Shown here: positions 46,401 to 57,880 of the stretch, one piece after another
Numbering within the stretch: position 1 is the stretch's first letter
Layout: every line of letters starts with the position of its first letter
Source: Episyrphus balteatus
Taxonomy: Eukaryota; Arthropoda; Insecta; Diptera; Syrphidae
Assembly: GCF_945859705.1 (NCBI RefSeq)
Contig: NC_079136.1
Location: forward strand, 56,558,094-56,622,093
Length of the DNA stretch: 64,000 nt
Reading direction: 5' to 3'
Made by a program: the position numbers and the translations under genes
Notes under the pieces: model-generated
What the model saw: only the letters and a program-made list of their open reading frames with translations
Databases searched by the model: none
Told to the model about the DNA's origin: nothing

Positions 46401-48690
46401 CATTTGGTGATTATAATTTTCCTACTGTTTGCTGAGTAAGTAATTACGAGTATTAAAGATTAAAAATAAAATTTGCAAAGTCATTTTCTGACATTTCAGC
46501 AGTATAATTTTGTTTTTTGTTATATTTTTTAAATGACACTTAACCGGAAATGGATTTGAATCATTTATGTCGTCGTCGGTCGCTTGGTTGATGGCGTTGA
46601 TTGTTATAAAGTTACAAATGTATTTTAATGTTGTTAAGTAATTTTTTACGCTCAACGCTAAGCAAGCAGAACTATTATCAACAACGTGCTGTCAAACAAA
46701 GCACACAGGTGCAGTAATTAGACGATTTATCTTGGGTTCCGAATCTTATCTCAAGATACACACAATGTATCTTTGCGCTCCAGTGACAGCAGCGGTAGTG
46801 GTATAAGCTTATTATTGTGTCAGTATATAAGATATCGCGATGGCCAAAAAAACTTGCCGACTTTAACTGGAAATTAAAGCCAACAAATCAACAAACCAAA
46901 ATAACAGCAGCAACCAATTTGTTTGCTTTTATTGTTTCTTCTGCTGGCGCATAGAGTTCAGTAAACAGACGAAGAAAAATGACTCAGAAAAAAAAATGGT
47001 CTGATTTTAATGTAGAAGGGATTTTCACGCTTACTGCGTCCGTCAGTTGATCTTACTGAAAAGTCAACAGCAGCAGTAGTACCGAAGCTTGTTGGAGAGT
47101 TGCATGGGCGATCTACATTTTGAGCTTGAAAATTTATATCTTTTATGCCATTTAGTTTTATTTCAATGGACTTTAGATGTAATTTCGATTCGCTTGAGTT
47201 AGCGCCGCATTTTAATTTTGGTATGTAACCAACCACACCAGCCATCATGGCCAGTAGCTATAGCACTTATATTTGACAAGGCTTCTCTATAAAAAACAGC
47301 GGCGGGTGTCGGCGGCAGCGGCAACGTATCTATGTCAAAAAGGGGCTCGTTAGTATGCGGCGTGATCAGTAGGTCATAAAAATACAAATTCGAAGGAGAC
47401 GAACTTTTAATTCGAATATACATTTTTATGGGCTTTTAAATCAACTTCATGAACACCCAATGCTGGTTATGGTGGTGGTGGTTCTAGTGATACAGTTTAA
47501 AAGTGCGTAGGCGTACAATGAATGTGCGGCAAAGAGCTTTGATAAGCTCTCTTTGTTGATTGCCGTGCCATGCGTTTGATATTTCGAACATGATCAAGGT
47601 TAAGTGTCATTTATTTTTCGAACATGTCTAAGAACTGTGCCACTTTATCAATCTAATGAATTTCTTCACTGAAATAGCCAGATGGGTTTAACCGAGTGAG
47701 ATTTCACCTATCGACATACTTTTTAGTTCGGGAAAACAAGATTCAGTCGAAGAACTTTGGACCTGTTTATTTAGTTACAATCGCGGGGATAAGCTTTGAA
47801 AACATAATTTCAAGGATATGATCTAGGTAGGTTGGGATAATGATCTGTAGTCGATTACTGCACAAAAACTAACTTCAATTGAAGAGTTTAATCTTTGTTC
47901 TTGTTTTAAAAAAGAAAGTCAAAGCAAAGATTCAATAGTTTAACAGTATTTATTACACTTAAAACAATCTTTCTTTATTTTATGATCGAGATGGAACATG
48001 CGTTGTTGTCATTTTAAACTGGTTTCAACAAATTTTTGATGTTTGCACGGATTCCACTATCCAGTACATAAAGTTCAGCGATTTTAGCTAATCTAGTTTT
48101 CGAAAGCTCTTAAGTTAAGATTGCTAACTCCGAAAAAACTTTGGAAACTTAACTTATGTATGACCACACTTTAGCTATGAGCACTTGAAGAATATCTGCT
48201 TCAATTTAATACCTTTTTTTTGGCCAGTTATTATTTTTAGAATCAACTCAAACTTGGTACGATTTCTCTATATAACAGTTTTTCCTTACTTTCAGACGAC
48301 TTGTCTGACATTCTTACCTTGCAGTTAAGCGAGACTGTCTGCTGTATAAATGTCCTAAATAGTAGTTTAATTATGATTATATGTAATAAACATAAGAGTT
48401 TATTCCATACAAATTATAAAAGTTTCTTGACACCCTTCAAATTTGACAGTAGTACAGATATATTATTTTATATAACACTCTATTAAGAAAAAAAAAAGAG
48501 GGAGAAAATACCTTGAAGTTTAATAGTAAACTAAAATATAGCATAGAAATCTAACTCAAAGGAATAAGAATCAGTGTAATATTATGATATCCCCATAAGT
48601 ATAACAGTTAACTTTGCAATTGATTCCATCTTTTTGAATCAACTATCTATTGTTTAATGAAATGATTTGATTAATGATCTGTTGATGAAT
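43466..48690. other. Long AT-rich non-coding stretch
   Basis: No repeat with clear borders and no gene were seen. GC-richer islands lie at about 46,770-46,800 (CCAGTGACAGCAGCGG) and 47,290-47,330 (GCGGCGGGTGTCGGCGGC). Confidence 0.45.
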
Positions 48691-48693
48691 TAA

Positions 48694-48972
48694 CCCTTCA
48701 AGCAAGAAAACGGAGTTCAAAAAAGACACTCCGACCTCCGACAGAGAAAAAGGGGGCTGCACTCACTCACTTGCAACTTCTTGTGTATGAACACAAAGTC
48801 GAAGGAGAAATAGTGGTGAAAAAACCAATACATATAAAATCGGCTCCGCGGTGATTCTAATTTCCATACTAATTTGAGCCGCCTTCGGGCCCGTTTCTGA
48901 GCCGAAGTCAGACTCAGCTCCGCCTGAGGCGGAGCGGATTCGGACCGAGGTCGGACTTGTTTGCTTGAAGGG
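48694..48972. mobile_element. GC-rich MITE-like element, 279 bp
   Basis: Ends CCCTTCAAGCAA and TTGCTTGAAGGG are perfect 12-bp inverted repeats. Sub-terminal ACTCCGACCTCCGACAG near 48,726 is mirrored by CGGACCGAGGTCGGACT near 48,940. An internal hairpin CTCCGCC-TGA-GGCGGAG lies near 48,917-48,933. TTAA precedes the left end, which would suit piggyBac, but the right end is followed by AACT, so the target duplication is not confirmed. The right half is strikingly GC-rich for this region. Confidence 0.55.
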
Positions 48973-49609
48973 AACTGTTTGTTTACTGTCACAGATTAAG
49001 TTGACAGATTAGGCGTGTTCCTGTTCAGGCTTGGAATTTATTATTCCAGAACTTAAATATAACACTATATTAATACAAATATAACACTATATTAATATAA
49101 CTCCATTCAGCCTTAACTCACTCTTTATTAAAGACCAGTATCCATTCTGACAAATAATTTTAAACAATCTTTTATAAGCAAAAAAATGATACCATCAAAT
49201 ATGTCAAATTTAAGATGCCACCAAGCCTGGAATATGAATCGAATGACATTTATCATCGATGCAAATATCAACCTAGTATACAATTACCTACTTAATTAAC
49301 TCAACCTCCTGATGTGTAGTCAATATGAATTTCAATTCTTTATTTGAAGACAAAAATAGGTCGTTTCAACTAAGAATGAAACTTCTTACTCATAAATTAT
49401 TGTCTCATATAACATGGGTCATTAACATCAGCGCCGCCGCCGCCATCAGTACGACTCATAGTCATACCTAACCTATTCTTTGTATTTTAAGTAATTTACA
49501 ACAATCAGAATGATCAATTGATCATACAAGATACAACAACAATAAAAAAAAAACGAAAATATCATCTTCTCTCAATGAAGGTTGATTTTTTGTATTGTTT
49601 GTTCACTGC
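48973..49609. other. Non-coding stretch
   Basis: A direct duplication AATATAACACTATATTAAT lies at 49,055-49,100. GCGCCGCCGCCGCC lies at about 49,431. Otherwise nothing. Confidence 0.45.
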
Positions 49610-51720
49610 TAGTGATGGGAACTATCGAATGATTTGAACTATCGATAGTTAGTAACTGAATGATTTGAACTATCGAATAGTTCATTCATTCATTCATTCA
49701 TTCGAATAAAAACTATCGAATAAAACTATCGAATAAACTATCGAATAAACTATCGAATAAAAACTATCGAATAAACTATCGAATAAAAACTATCAAATAA
49801 ACTATCGAATAAAAACTATCAAATATTCAGTTGCTATTTAAAAATAATATTTTATCAAGTTTTTCACTTTTCATCCGATTTCATTTTAAAGAAGCATCCA
49901 TCATACATTGAAGTACATAATATAAAAATCGTAAAAAAAAAATAGTCGAGAAATGACCACTGGAAAAGATTTGTTTCCTTTTCTTACACTTTTTATTTTT
50001 GCTCGTCCACATGCAAAATTGCAAATATCAAAAGTATATACATACCTACCTACAACAATCCAAACCAACCACACAGTCAATTTCAATTCAATTTAGTTTA
50101 TTGAACTTGTTATTTACAATTGACTTAAAATTAACTTATTTCTAAGATACATTGGTTGATATAAAATTTTGTTGGCACAGAAGGGGCCTAACCTTATACA
50201 ATGACTAAGTTATAAAATATAAATAAATATTATACATGGATAAACTTAATTTAAAAAGTCTGCTGACTAGGTTGTCCTCGGGGTGTTCAGACCCGGATGT
50301 CCAGTTGTGGGGTTGGTTGAGTTGGGTTGGTTTGATTGGCGTTTAGCCACGATAGTATGCCGACTGGGTGTCGGCGTAAAAGTTAACTGCTTCTTCGTTG
50401 TCCATTGAAATTATGTGCTCATCCAGTATATCCAAAGCGCAAAGGTACCTAGGTTCCGGATGTCGTTGTTGGGCTATCATTCTTCTCATCAGCTGATTGG
50501 GGTGGTTGGCGATATTTCCTACAAGTATCTTCGCCGATAGCAGTAGATACCTGTCCAGTGGTATGATTTTTGCTTCCTCGTAGAGTCGCTTGTTGCTGTA
50601 GTATTTTTGTCGCTGTCGATCGAAGTAAAGTCCGGTGCACATCCTCAGTATTTTTCTCTCGAACATTTGTAGTTCCTTCATGGCTGTCTTGGAGATGGTA
50701 TACCATACCGGAAAGCTGTAGGCAATGACAGGTCGCAGAAGCTGCTTGTAGATCAAGAGTTTCGTTGGTTGACTTAATCCTGTTCTTACCAACCACACAG
50801 TTGCATCATATTTTTGTCTAACCCATTCACAACCCTTTACAAAATCCACTTGTTGACACATATACCTGCTGTTTGTGCGTGCGCGAATGTTTTGCTTCTT
50901 CCGGCGCCATGTCTCGTCAAGTAATTGAAAAGATGGGTTTTCCCACTAATTAGGTTCATAAACTATACACTGGCTGAACAATGAACATGTTCCGCTTCCC
51001 AGGTCAAAGAGTTATTTTTTTCTCTTTTGTCACTTTTTTATGACACCGCACTGACCGACGGATAACTTCTTCTTTCATGCACCGTGTTGCCTTTCTTTTT
51101 CTTTTCTTTACCGCCTTTGTTTTGAAAATATGGGCACTCCAACATAAAACACATAAATTCAGTCCTGAAAAACTTTCAAGATATCATTTGGAAGATCGCA
51201 CAATATGTGTATCATCATTCATCTTCCTTCAGTCCTTCCTTCAAATGCAGATAAAATCATTTACAATTAAATTGTGAAATCAAGAGAAAAAGCAAATAGT
51301 AGAGAAATAAAATTATGACTGAATTAAAAAAAAAAAAAAAACAATCTAATAGACTGAAAGAAAACAGTAACTGAATATGAAAAAATTCAAATGAAAAAGC
51401 TATCGTTTGAAAAAACTATTCAAATGAAAAAACTATCGTTTGAAAAAACTATTCGAATGAAAAAACTATCGAATAAAAAAAACTATTCAAATGAAAAAAC
51501 TATCGTTTGAAAAAACTATTCGAATGAAAAAACTATCGAATAAAAAACTATCGAACGAAAAAACTATCGAATGAAAAAACTATTCGAACGAAAAAACTAT
51601 CGAATAAAAAACTATCGAACGAAAAAACTATTCGAATGAATGATTTTAAACTATCGAATGAATGAATATTTTACAACTATCGATAGTTTGATAGTTTTTA
51701 TTCGATAGTTCCCATCGCTA
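49610..51720. mobile_element. hAT-like element built of TATCGA repeats, about 2.1 kb
   Basis: Ends TAGTGATGGGAACTATCGAA and TTCGATAGTTCCCATCGCTA are inverted. The outer parts are arrays of AACTATCGAATAAA-type units (49,615-49,830) and of AAAAAACTATCGAATG / TATCGTTTG units (51,395-51,705). Near-identical flanks TTCACTGC (49,602-49,609) and ATCACTGC (51,722-51,729) suggest an 8-bp duplication with one change. TAG-G-GATGGGA termini plus 8 bp fit hAT. Inside are AT-rich DNA and a LINE fragment on the minus strand. A GC-richer, protein-like patch lies at 50,880-50,960. A (TTCA)n run lies at about 49,680-49,703. Confidence 0.65.
50078..50861 (-). pseudogene. 5'-truncated non-LTR retrotransposon, C-terminal pol fragment
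   Basis: A 172-codon minus-strand frame ends at 50,343. It contains KLLIYKQLLRPVIAYSFPVW and ELQMFERKILRMCTGLYF, then DRYLLLSAKILVGNIANHPN. This is the order found just after the RT domain in Jockey-type non-LTR elements ('LLIYK..LRPV..Y..PVW', 'QR..NK.LR.', '..HPN.L...'). The 3' side has an AATAAA-like signal (minus strand, about 50,097) before the tail. ACCAACCACACAGT occurs at 50,064-50,077 and again at 50,789-50,802. If this 14-bp repeat is the target duplication, the insertion is 50,078-50,788 and the first ~24 codons of the frame are host DNA. The endonuclease and catalytic RT motifs are absent, so it is dead. Confidence 0.7.
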
Positions 51721-52118
51721 TATCACTGCTATAGTTTATTCTCATTCTCATGACAATTGAAATTCTTTGAAGAAAATATACAACCAACTTAGTGGTTTGG
51801 TTGAATGCAGTATAAATTTATGTTCTAATACTTTGTCAGTGTCAAATTGCAAAGGTCAGCATAATTATTTTTGTTCTTCTTGATGAAGTTTTGGAATCAT
51901 TATTTGACGTTGACATCGTGTTTCGAATTGAGAAAATCATGTTTTATTGATGTTCAATAAATGTGTAGACTTAATTGATATGCATTTAGTTGGGAATAGT
52001 TGACATATATTAGGGCTATTTGTATATTTTTGGTTCCAGCTGTGGTTCGGATTTAAACAAGATTTAAGACTTACTTTAAGACTTACTCTACTTAATAGGT
52101 GTTTAAATCAGTTTGTGT
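51721..52118. other. Non-coding stretch
   Basis: Nothing recognised. Confidence 0.4.
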
Positions 52119-52121
52119 GAA

Positions 52122-52300
52122 GTGGATTCTCTGAGATGGCAAGGTCATGTGGAGCACATAGAAAGTTTTCAACTCCAACTCAGAGGGACCGTGCAGTAGA
52201 ATGAATCAAACTGGCGCGCCATGGCGCCATGGCGTACGAAACTGGAACCAGCTAGCTAAAGATAAAACTTGTCACCCTTAGTAAGTAAGTAAGTAAACAT
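52122..52300 (+). pseudogene. Non-LTR retrotransposon 3' relic
   Basis: Reads VDSLRWQGHVEHIES at the start and, after stops, a VRNWNQLAKDKTC-like piece near 52,233. These are the usual last motifs of many insect LINE proteins ('LRWLGHVERM' ... 'GVRNW..LA.DR..W'). An AGTAAGTAAGTAAGTAA tail at about 52,279-52,298 is a simple-repeat tail of the kind such elements leave. Only the last ~60 codons remain, and the frame is broken. Confidence 0.6.
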
Positions 52301-54548
52301 CAGTTTGTTATCCTCTTTTTTTAAAGCGATATGGACAATGTCGTCCAGATGTATAACTGTATAACAGTATGACTCTTATGGCATTGAGCTCGATACTTCA
52401 AAATAATGTCATCTCTAACTGGAGTTAAAAAAGGAATACTTTGCTTGGGAGCTTAATGTCCAGTGTATTATAGAGATCAGAGAGGATAATTTGAGATACA
52501 GTTGATCCTTGGTTTAACCATATAGACCTGCATCTACGTTAAATAATTTGGGCTAGTTTTTCAGTGATAAGTTAACTCTGGAATTTAACCTAATGCAAAT
52601 TAACTATTATGTTTGATCATTGTAACGTAACGAGGCTTTTACCCTTCATGGAGTCGTCACACAAAAATGTATTTTATTTATAACAAAAAAAAAAAAAAAA
52701 ACACTAAAATATTTTAATCAAAAATTTGTGTCACCAAAAATAAAAGCCATTTATTTTCATTATTAAACCCTAATAAATTATCCATTTTGATCACAAAAAA
52801 ATATGCCAATATGGATACAAAACGAAAAAAAAAAAACTCCAAACAACAAAACAAATTCAATTTGGAAATCCCATTTAAAACCCATAAAGCCGTCAACAGT
52901 TTTATTCTTCTTTTTTTTTTTCTTTTCTTTTTCAAATGTTATATTTTTTAGTGGGTATTTCTGTACAAAAAAAACGTGCATCAAAAGTTTTGATTTACAA
53001 TGCATTTAGATGGTCAATCGATTTCGAATTAGCTTTAACGTCGTCGTCCACCCTATCAACAATATATAGATATATATATAGGCATCGAACTTTTAAGTCA
53101 ATACAACCAACAACAAAAAAACATTATAATAACCTTCCCTTGTTGTGTCGTGTTATCTTATGAATGTTTCAAACGTGCAGCCACAAATATACATATCTAC
53201 ATTTTTTTGTATTTTTTTGGTTTATAATATAAATCGAATTGTTATTTAAAATTTGAATTTAACTTCTTGTCACAGTGTTGCCACTTTATTTTTTTCGGGA
53301 TTAGTATGTCATAAACTTTTTAGCTCAGTAAACTAAAGTTACGCCAAAAATCCAGATGAACATTATTAACCGGAGTTTCTTTTATTTTACAAATAGGAAG
53401 TAGTTTTACGAATATCTTAATAAACATCTTCTGTCAAAATTATCATAAAACAAAGTCATTATGAGACTAAAAATCCATTATTGCATTCCAAAGGTCCTGA
53501 ATTGGGCGCCACTTAGAAAAATTCTAGCATTTTATAAAGAATATTTCAATATATTAAGAGGTGGCAACTCTGTTTTTCATACGATTGACTTTGGCAGTTA
53601 GGTATACAATACGGTGTGGTCCGTTTTCGATAGCTGAGTGTGTGCTGAATTATATTACCTTGCCGCTGAATAAATCACTCTTGGGGCCGGACTACATTTT
53701 TTGCCCACACCGCTTGGGGTCTCTTTTTATTTTTTCTTCCAAACAATGTACCCAAACATACCTATGCTATAAATGCCCAAGCAAGGAGAGAATAAAATAT
53801 TGAAATCCCACGGTTAAAAGCCAAATGTTTTGGATCGTTCCAGACTACAACAAAAGAATATATATTTCTCACCGCAAGCAGATAGATATCTTATAAACTT
53901 TAGAATGAATTCCTTTTATTTGGCGGCGCACTACTGTTTTTGGGGTAAACCTTTAACATTTAACATACTCGCATGGATGATGGAACATTTCAAACGATCT
54001 AAATCGAGCTTTCAGGGAAATACACAAAACAAAAAAATAATACACAACTTCCCCTCAAGATAAATATCTTACCTATTTACTTGAAATGCATTTTCTAAGC
54101 AAAGTCATTCTTAAATCTTGTTTACGCTCTGATTAGCGATTGTATCTTTTTTTTATACCAAAGTTATCTTTTGCTGCGGTGTTCAAGTTTAGAGTGAGGA
54201 ACAAAAAACTAAACTAATCTAAAAAAAGATAAAAGCAAAGTGAGAAACAATTAATTGTATCTTATCTTATCATCTGCTGAACTGATATACATTTTTTTTC
54301 GTGGGCATATACAAAGTTGGAAAGTTTGTATGTTGTGGATTTTTTGTTTTTGGGATACCCGTTGTTTCACCTGGTGAAGATAGTGAAGTTTAATGCATTT
54401 AAATTGAATAAAAAAACTACTGATAAGCTTTAGAACTTTTTAGATAATTCTATGCAGTGTGGGTGATTGTACAATCTATTTAAGATAACTTTAGTTTTTT
54501 TTATCAGAGACACCCACAAAAATGCAGTTGTTTGAATAATATTTAAAT
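52301..54548. other. AT-rich non-coding stretch
   Basis: No gene or bordered repeat is seen. Short frames at 52,800-53,160 run through A/T homopolymers. Frames at 53,561 and 53,830 lack recognisable domains. Confidence 0.5.
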
Positions 54549-54550
54549 TA

Positions 54551-55040
54551 CAGTAAAACCCGGATAAGTACCTCACCTTAAATGCACTATTTTGACAGGC
54601 ACTAAAGCGGGTAAGGTACTTACAAGAACCCGGTTAAGTGCTCATAGGCACTTATCTCTATATTTATTAAATAAAAAAAAAAATATGTTTGATTACTAAA
54701 ACATAATCTTCACAAAACAAAATTACTTTGAAAGTTCAAAATAGCTAACTAGTTAATTTCTACCTTTAGTAGAATTTTTGAATTTAAAGCGGTTTAGGAA
54801 ACGAAGTTTTTCTTACAGTTCAAACTTGTTTCAAATGTGTACTTAAAAGAATTTTTTGCAAGTAAATTCAACTATAAGTATTTGAAAAGCCAGGCAATTA
54901 AGCGGGGAAGGCAGTTAAGCGAAAGGTACTTAAAAGATGAATTTTAAATGGAAAAATCCTTAAAATTTTGGTTCTAAAAAAACAAAGGTACTTATGCGGG
55001 TTAGGCACTTAAGCGAGAGGCACTTATCCGGGTTTTACTG
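54551..55040. mobile_element. pogo/Tigger-like MITE, 490 bp, TA target
   Basis: Ends CAGTAAAACCCGGATAAGT and ACTTATCCGGGTTTTACTG are inverted, with TA directly outside both (54,549-54,550 and 55,041-55,042). CAGT- ends with CCCG..TAAG words and a TA duplication are typical of the pogo/Tigger branch of Tc1/mariner. Sub-terminal words (GGTACTTA, GGCACTTA, AAGCGGGTAAGG) recur several times near both ends. There is no coding capacity. Confidence 0.8.
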
Positions 55041-55042
55041 TA

Positions 55043-57345
55043 GAACAAAAATGCTTTGGAATGCTTGTTTAAATATTTGAAGAGAAACACGGTTCTGGAA
55101 GAATTTGTTTACCTACAGAAAACAAAAGGAAAAAAAGAAATCTCTAGTAAGTTATAATGAAAATAATAAATCTAAAATTTAAGTTTTTTCATATTTTGGA
55201 TTTGATTCTAACTCGATTTGTCACAATTTTGAATCTAAACGGGAGTGATGAGTAAAAAATTAAAGAATATACATTTTAACCAAGATATTCCTACAGAATA
55301 CCTACAAGGGAATATTCACCCGATATTTTGATGACATCACGTGTATTATAAATCGAATGTGAACATCGCCTTACATAATAAAATGCAGGTATACTTGAAT
55401 GTGTTATCTATGGAAAGCAACAAATATAACACACAACCATAGACAAACAATAATCAAGATCAGAAATTTACATTTATTTAATCATTGAAAACTTCTTGTA
55501 AAAAAAAATTGAGTATATTACATTTTTTCTGTATAATTTGCCGTTTTAACACAGTATTTAATGACAGTAAATGTCTAAATTCTGGAAAAATTAATGTCAA
55601 GTTTTCTCTTCTTTAAATGGAGAATAATGTCCCAAGTGCATGAACATTTTGTGTTACATAACTGTCAAATGGTCTAGTTGCAAAAGAATAAGAAAGTTGA
55701 TTCTGACAAGAAAATCTAGTACATAAATTTCCTTTCTTGCAAAAAAAGATACTGTATTTTGATTGTTTGTACAACAGTATAACAGATGATAATTCAAGCA
55801 ATATACCTACTATTTTGATTTTTTGCGTAACAGTATAACAGTTTCAATCCAGTTAATTTTATGCCTTACTTAATTTTTTTAAAGAACGGCATGCCACTGT
55901 CTTCTACCAATTGGCTTAAATAATTTCATATATTGTATAACAGTATTCAATTAAAGAAATCAGTGTTCCCAAAGTGGTTATTAAAGACAACGTTAACCCT
56001 AACGTTGGGTGTACTTTAAAGAGCAGCATTGTTATCATTATTTCAAAGCCTGGACTAAATAAAAAGATTTTTTCTCTTAAGGTCCTTTATTATGAGGAGA
56101 ACAACAAAAAAAAAGAGACTCGTCACAGTTGAATAAAAACAACACTATAACCTGCTAAACTTGGCCATATTTCGGTATTTTCAAATGGTTTTAAAGTAGA
56201 AACAACACCTACACCTACAAGATTAACAAGTTCTTATTTTTTTTTTTCATTTGAATTTCTTGAAAAAATATAAAAAAAAATTAAGTTGAAATTTTTTGCC
56301 AAAAAAGTTGTAGGAATTTAGACTGGATTGCTTTATAGAGCAACAAAAAAATGTCTTAATTCTTTATCCACAAAAATAAAGCGAAAAAGATTAACAAAAT
56401 TGTTCCGCATTGTGTCAAATTACAAATCATGTTTGTTGATGTATTACCATGGTATTAAATTACAATCAACCCAAAAGAAAGAAGTTACATTTTTTTCTCC
56501 AACAATATTCCCAAACACCCGGCTAGTTTAAATGAGTCAACATTAACTCTAAGCAAAACACCTGCACAACTCTAGTGTTACTGCTGCTGACGACGAACGA
56601 CAACGAAACGACTACGGTAACACAAAACACTCGATATCCAGGAACCAAATTACTCACTTAGGCGTAATGAATGCAATTACCATGTTACAAGGAACTCCAA
56701 TCATATTACCCAGGACACCAAAGTGTGTATCTTTCTTGTTGGTCATACAAAAAGGCAAAAAAAAAGAAAACAATCTAAAGCCTGTTCCTCACAAGTTAAT
56801 GAAGGGAACAACTTAAGTTGACATGCATGCGTACTAAGAGTAATAATCAGTTCACCCTGAAGCCATCGATCGTTTCTCTTGAAAGAGTCACAGAGATACA
56901 CCAACGTGTGTCGGTTAACTCTGTAACTATACCTTTAAGGGACAATGTTCGTTCAGTCGGGTGTGAAACGAAAATCGCTTGGTCAAAGGATTGTTACTTA
57001 ATTAAGTCTGCACAATTTTGGTCATTTTTGAATATCTATACATGAACTATGGCACGCGGTCTTCTTTGTCTCACATCTTTTGCGAACGAACTTAAAACTC
57101 TTGTGAACACCACCGCTCTTTCACAAAATCGTTTATCTATGCGCCAATAAATTAGTGAAAATTTGTATCTTGGAAACACTAAGGTTGCATCGCGACGCTC
57201 GCTGTGCTATAGCCAATGAGTCTCAATATACCACCGATCTCAGCGTTGCAGTTTTGCCAAACAATGCAAATAAAACATGGCTGCTGTTGATAGTTGAAGG
57301 TTATTAAGGCGTCATATGATAAAGGGGCCTTGTTTATTAAAAGTA
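55043..57345. other. Non-coding stretch with TATAACAG boxes
   Basis: Boxes occur at 55,772, 55,829 and 55,935 (GTATAACAGTATTC). No gene is seen. Confidence 0.45.
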
Positions 57346-57349
57346 TGTT

Positions 57350-57880
57350 GTATAATAGTATAACAGATACGTATAGTGTACTTCTTGGTCGATGAGTTTC
57401 CAAATCTAGTAAGCATTTCATGCTGTTATACAGTTATAAATTTTGAGTTAGCCTGATAAACTGATCTATTATACACTGGAGACTGACTTAACATGCCAAA
57501 TTTGACTCGTGTATAATGTATAACAGATATGTACATATTTGGGTACTTCGTAGTCGGTGAGTTTGCATTTCATACTGTTATACTGTTATACATTTTAAAT
57601 AAGCATAAACTTGATGTGTTCCTTTGGGCTCAGCAAAGGACTTTTAAGTACTTCTGAACCCAATCAAAAACATTTTTTTTATAGAAGAAATGGAGTTGAA
57701 TACAACCAGAAGTACTTAACAGTAGATACTTAAGGCCAAAGGAACGCAGCTACTATTGATCTGTTATACACTGGAGATAGTCTACACAAACTAAATTTGA
57801 CTTCGATTTTGAACTGTTATAGCATTCAGGAAAGGTAATATACAGAGCAAAATATAATACTTCACCAGTATAACAGTTTA
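57350..57880. repeat. Dense TATAACAG / CTGTTATA cluster with a ~300-bp duplication
   Basis: Boxes in both orientations lie near 57,358, 57,423, 57,520, 57,573, 57,583, 57,770, 57,811 and 57,867. The phrase TGATCTRTTATACACTGGAGA, followed by AAATTTGACT, occurs at 57,461 and again at 57,765. An old tandem duplication of about 300 bp is therefore likely, with the MITE at 57,618 placed between. Confidence 0.5.
57618..57745. mobile_element. Short palindromic MITE, 128 bp
   Basis: Ends GTTCCTTTGG and CCAAAGGAAC are inverted. The arms also share AGTACTTCTG/CAGAAGTACTTAA. The arms are imperfect with small indels. No target duplication could be fixed. Confidence 0.5.

Noticed and set aside
48694..48972. 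Confirmed piggyBac insertion
   Set aside because: TTAA is present only on the left; the right flank reads AACT, so the target duplication required for a firm call is missing.
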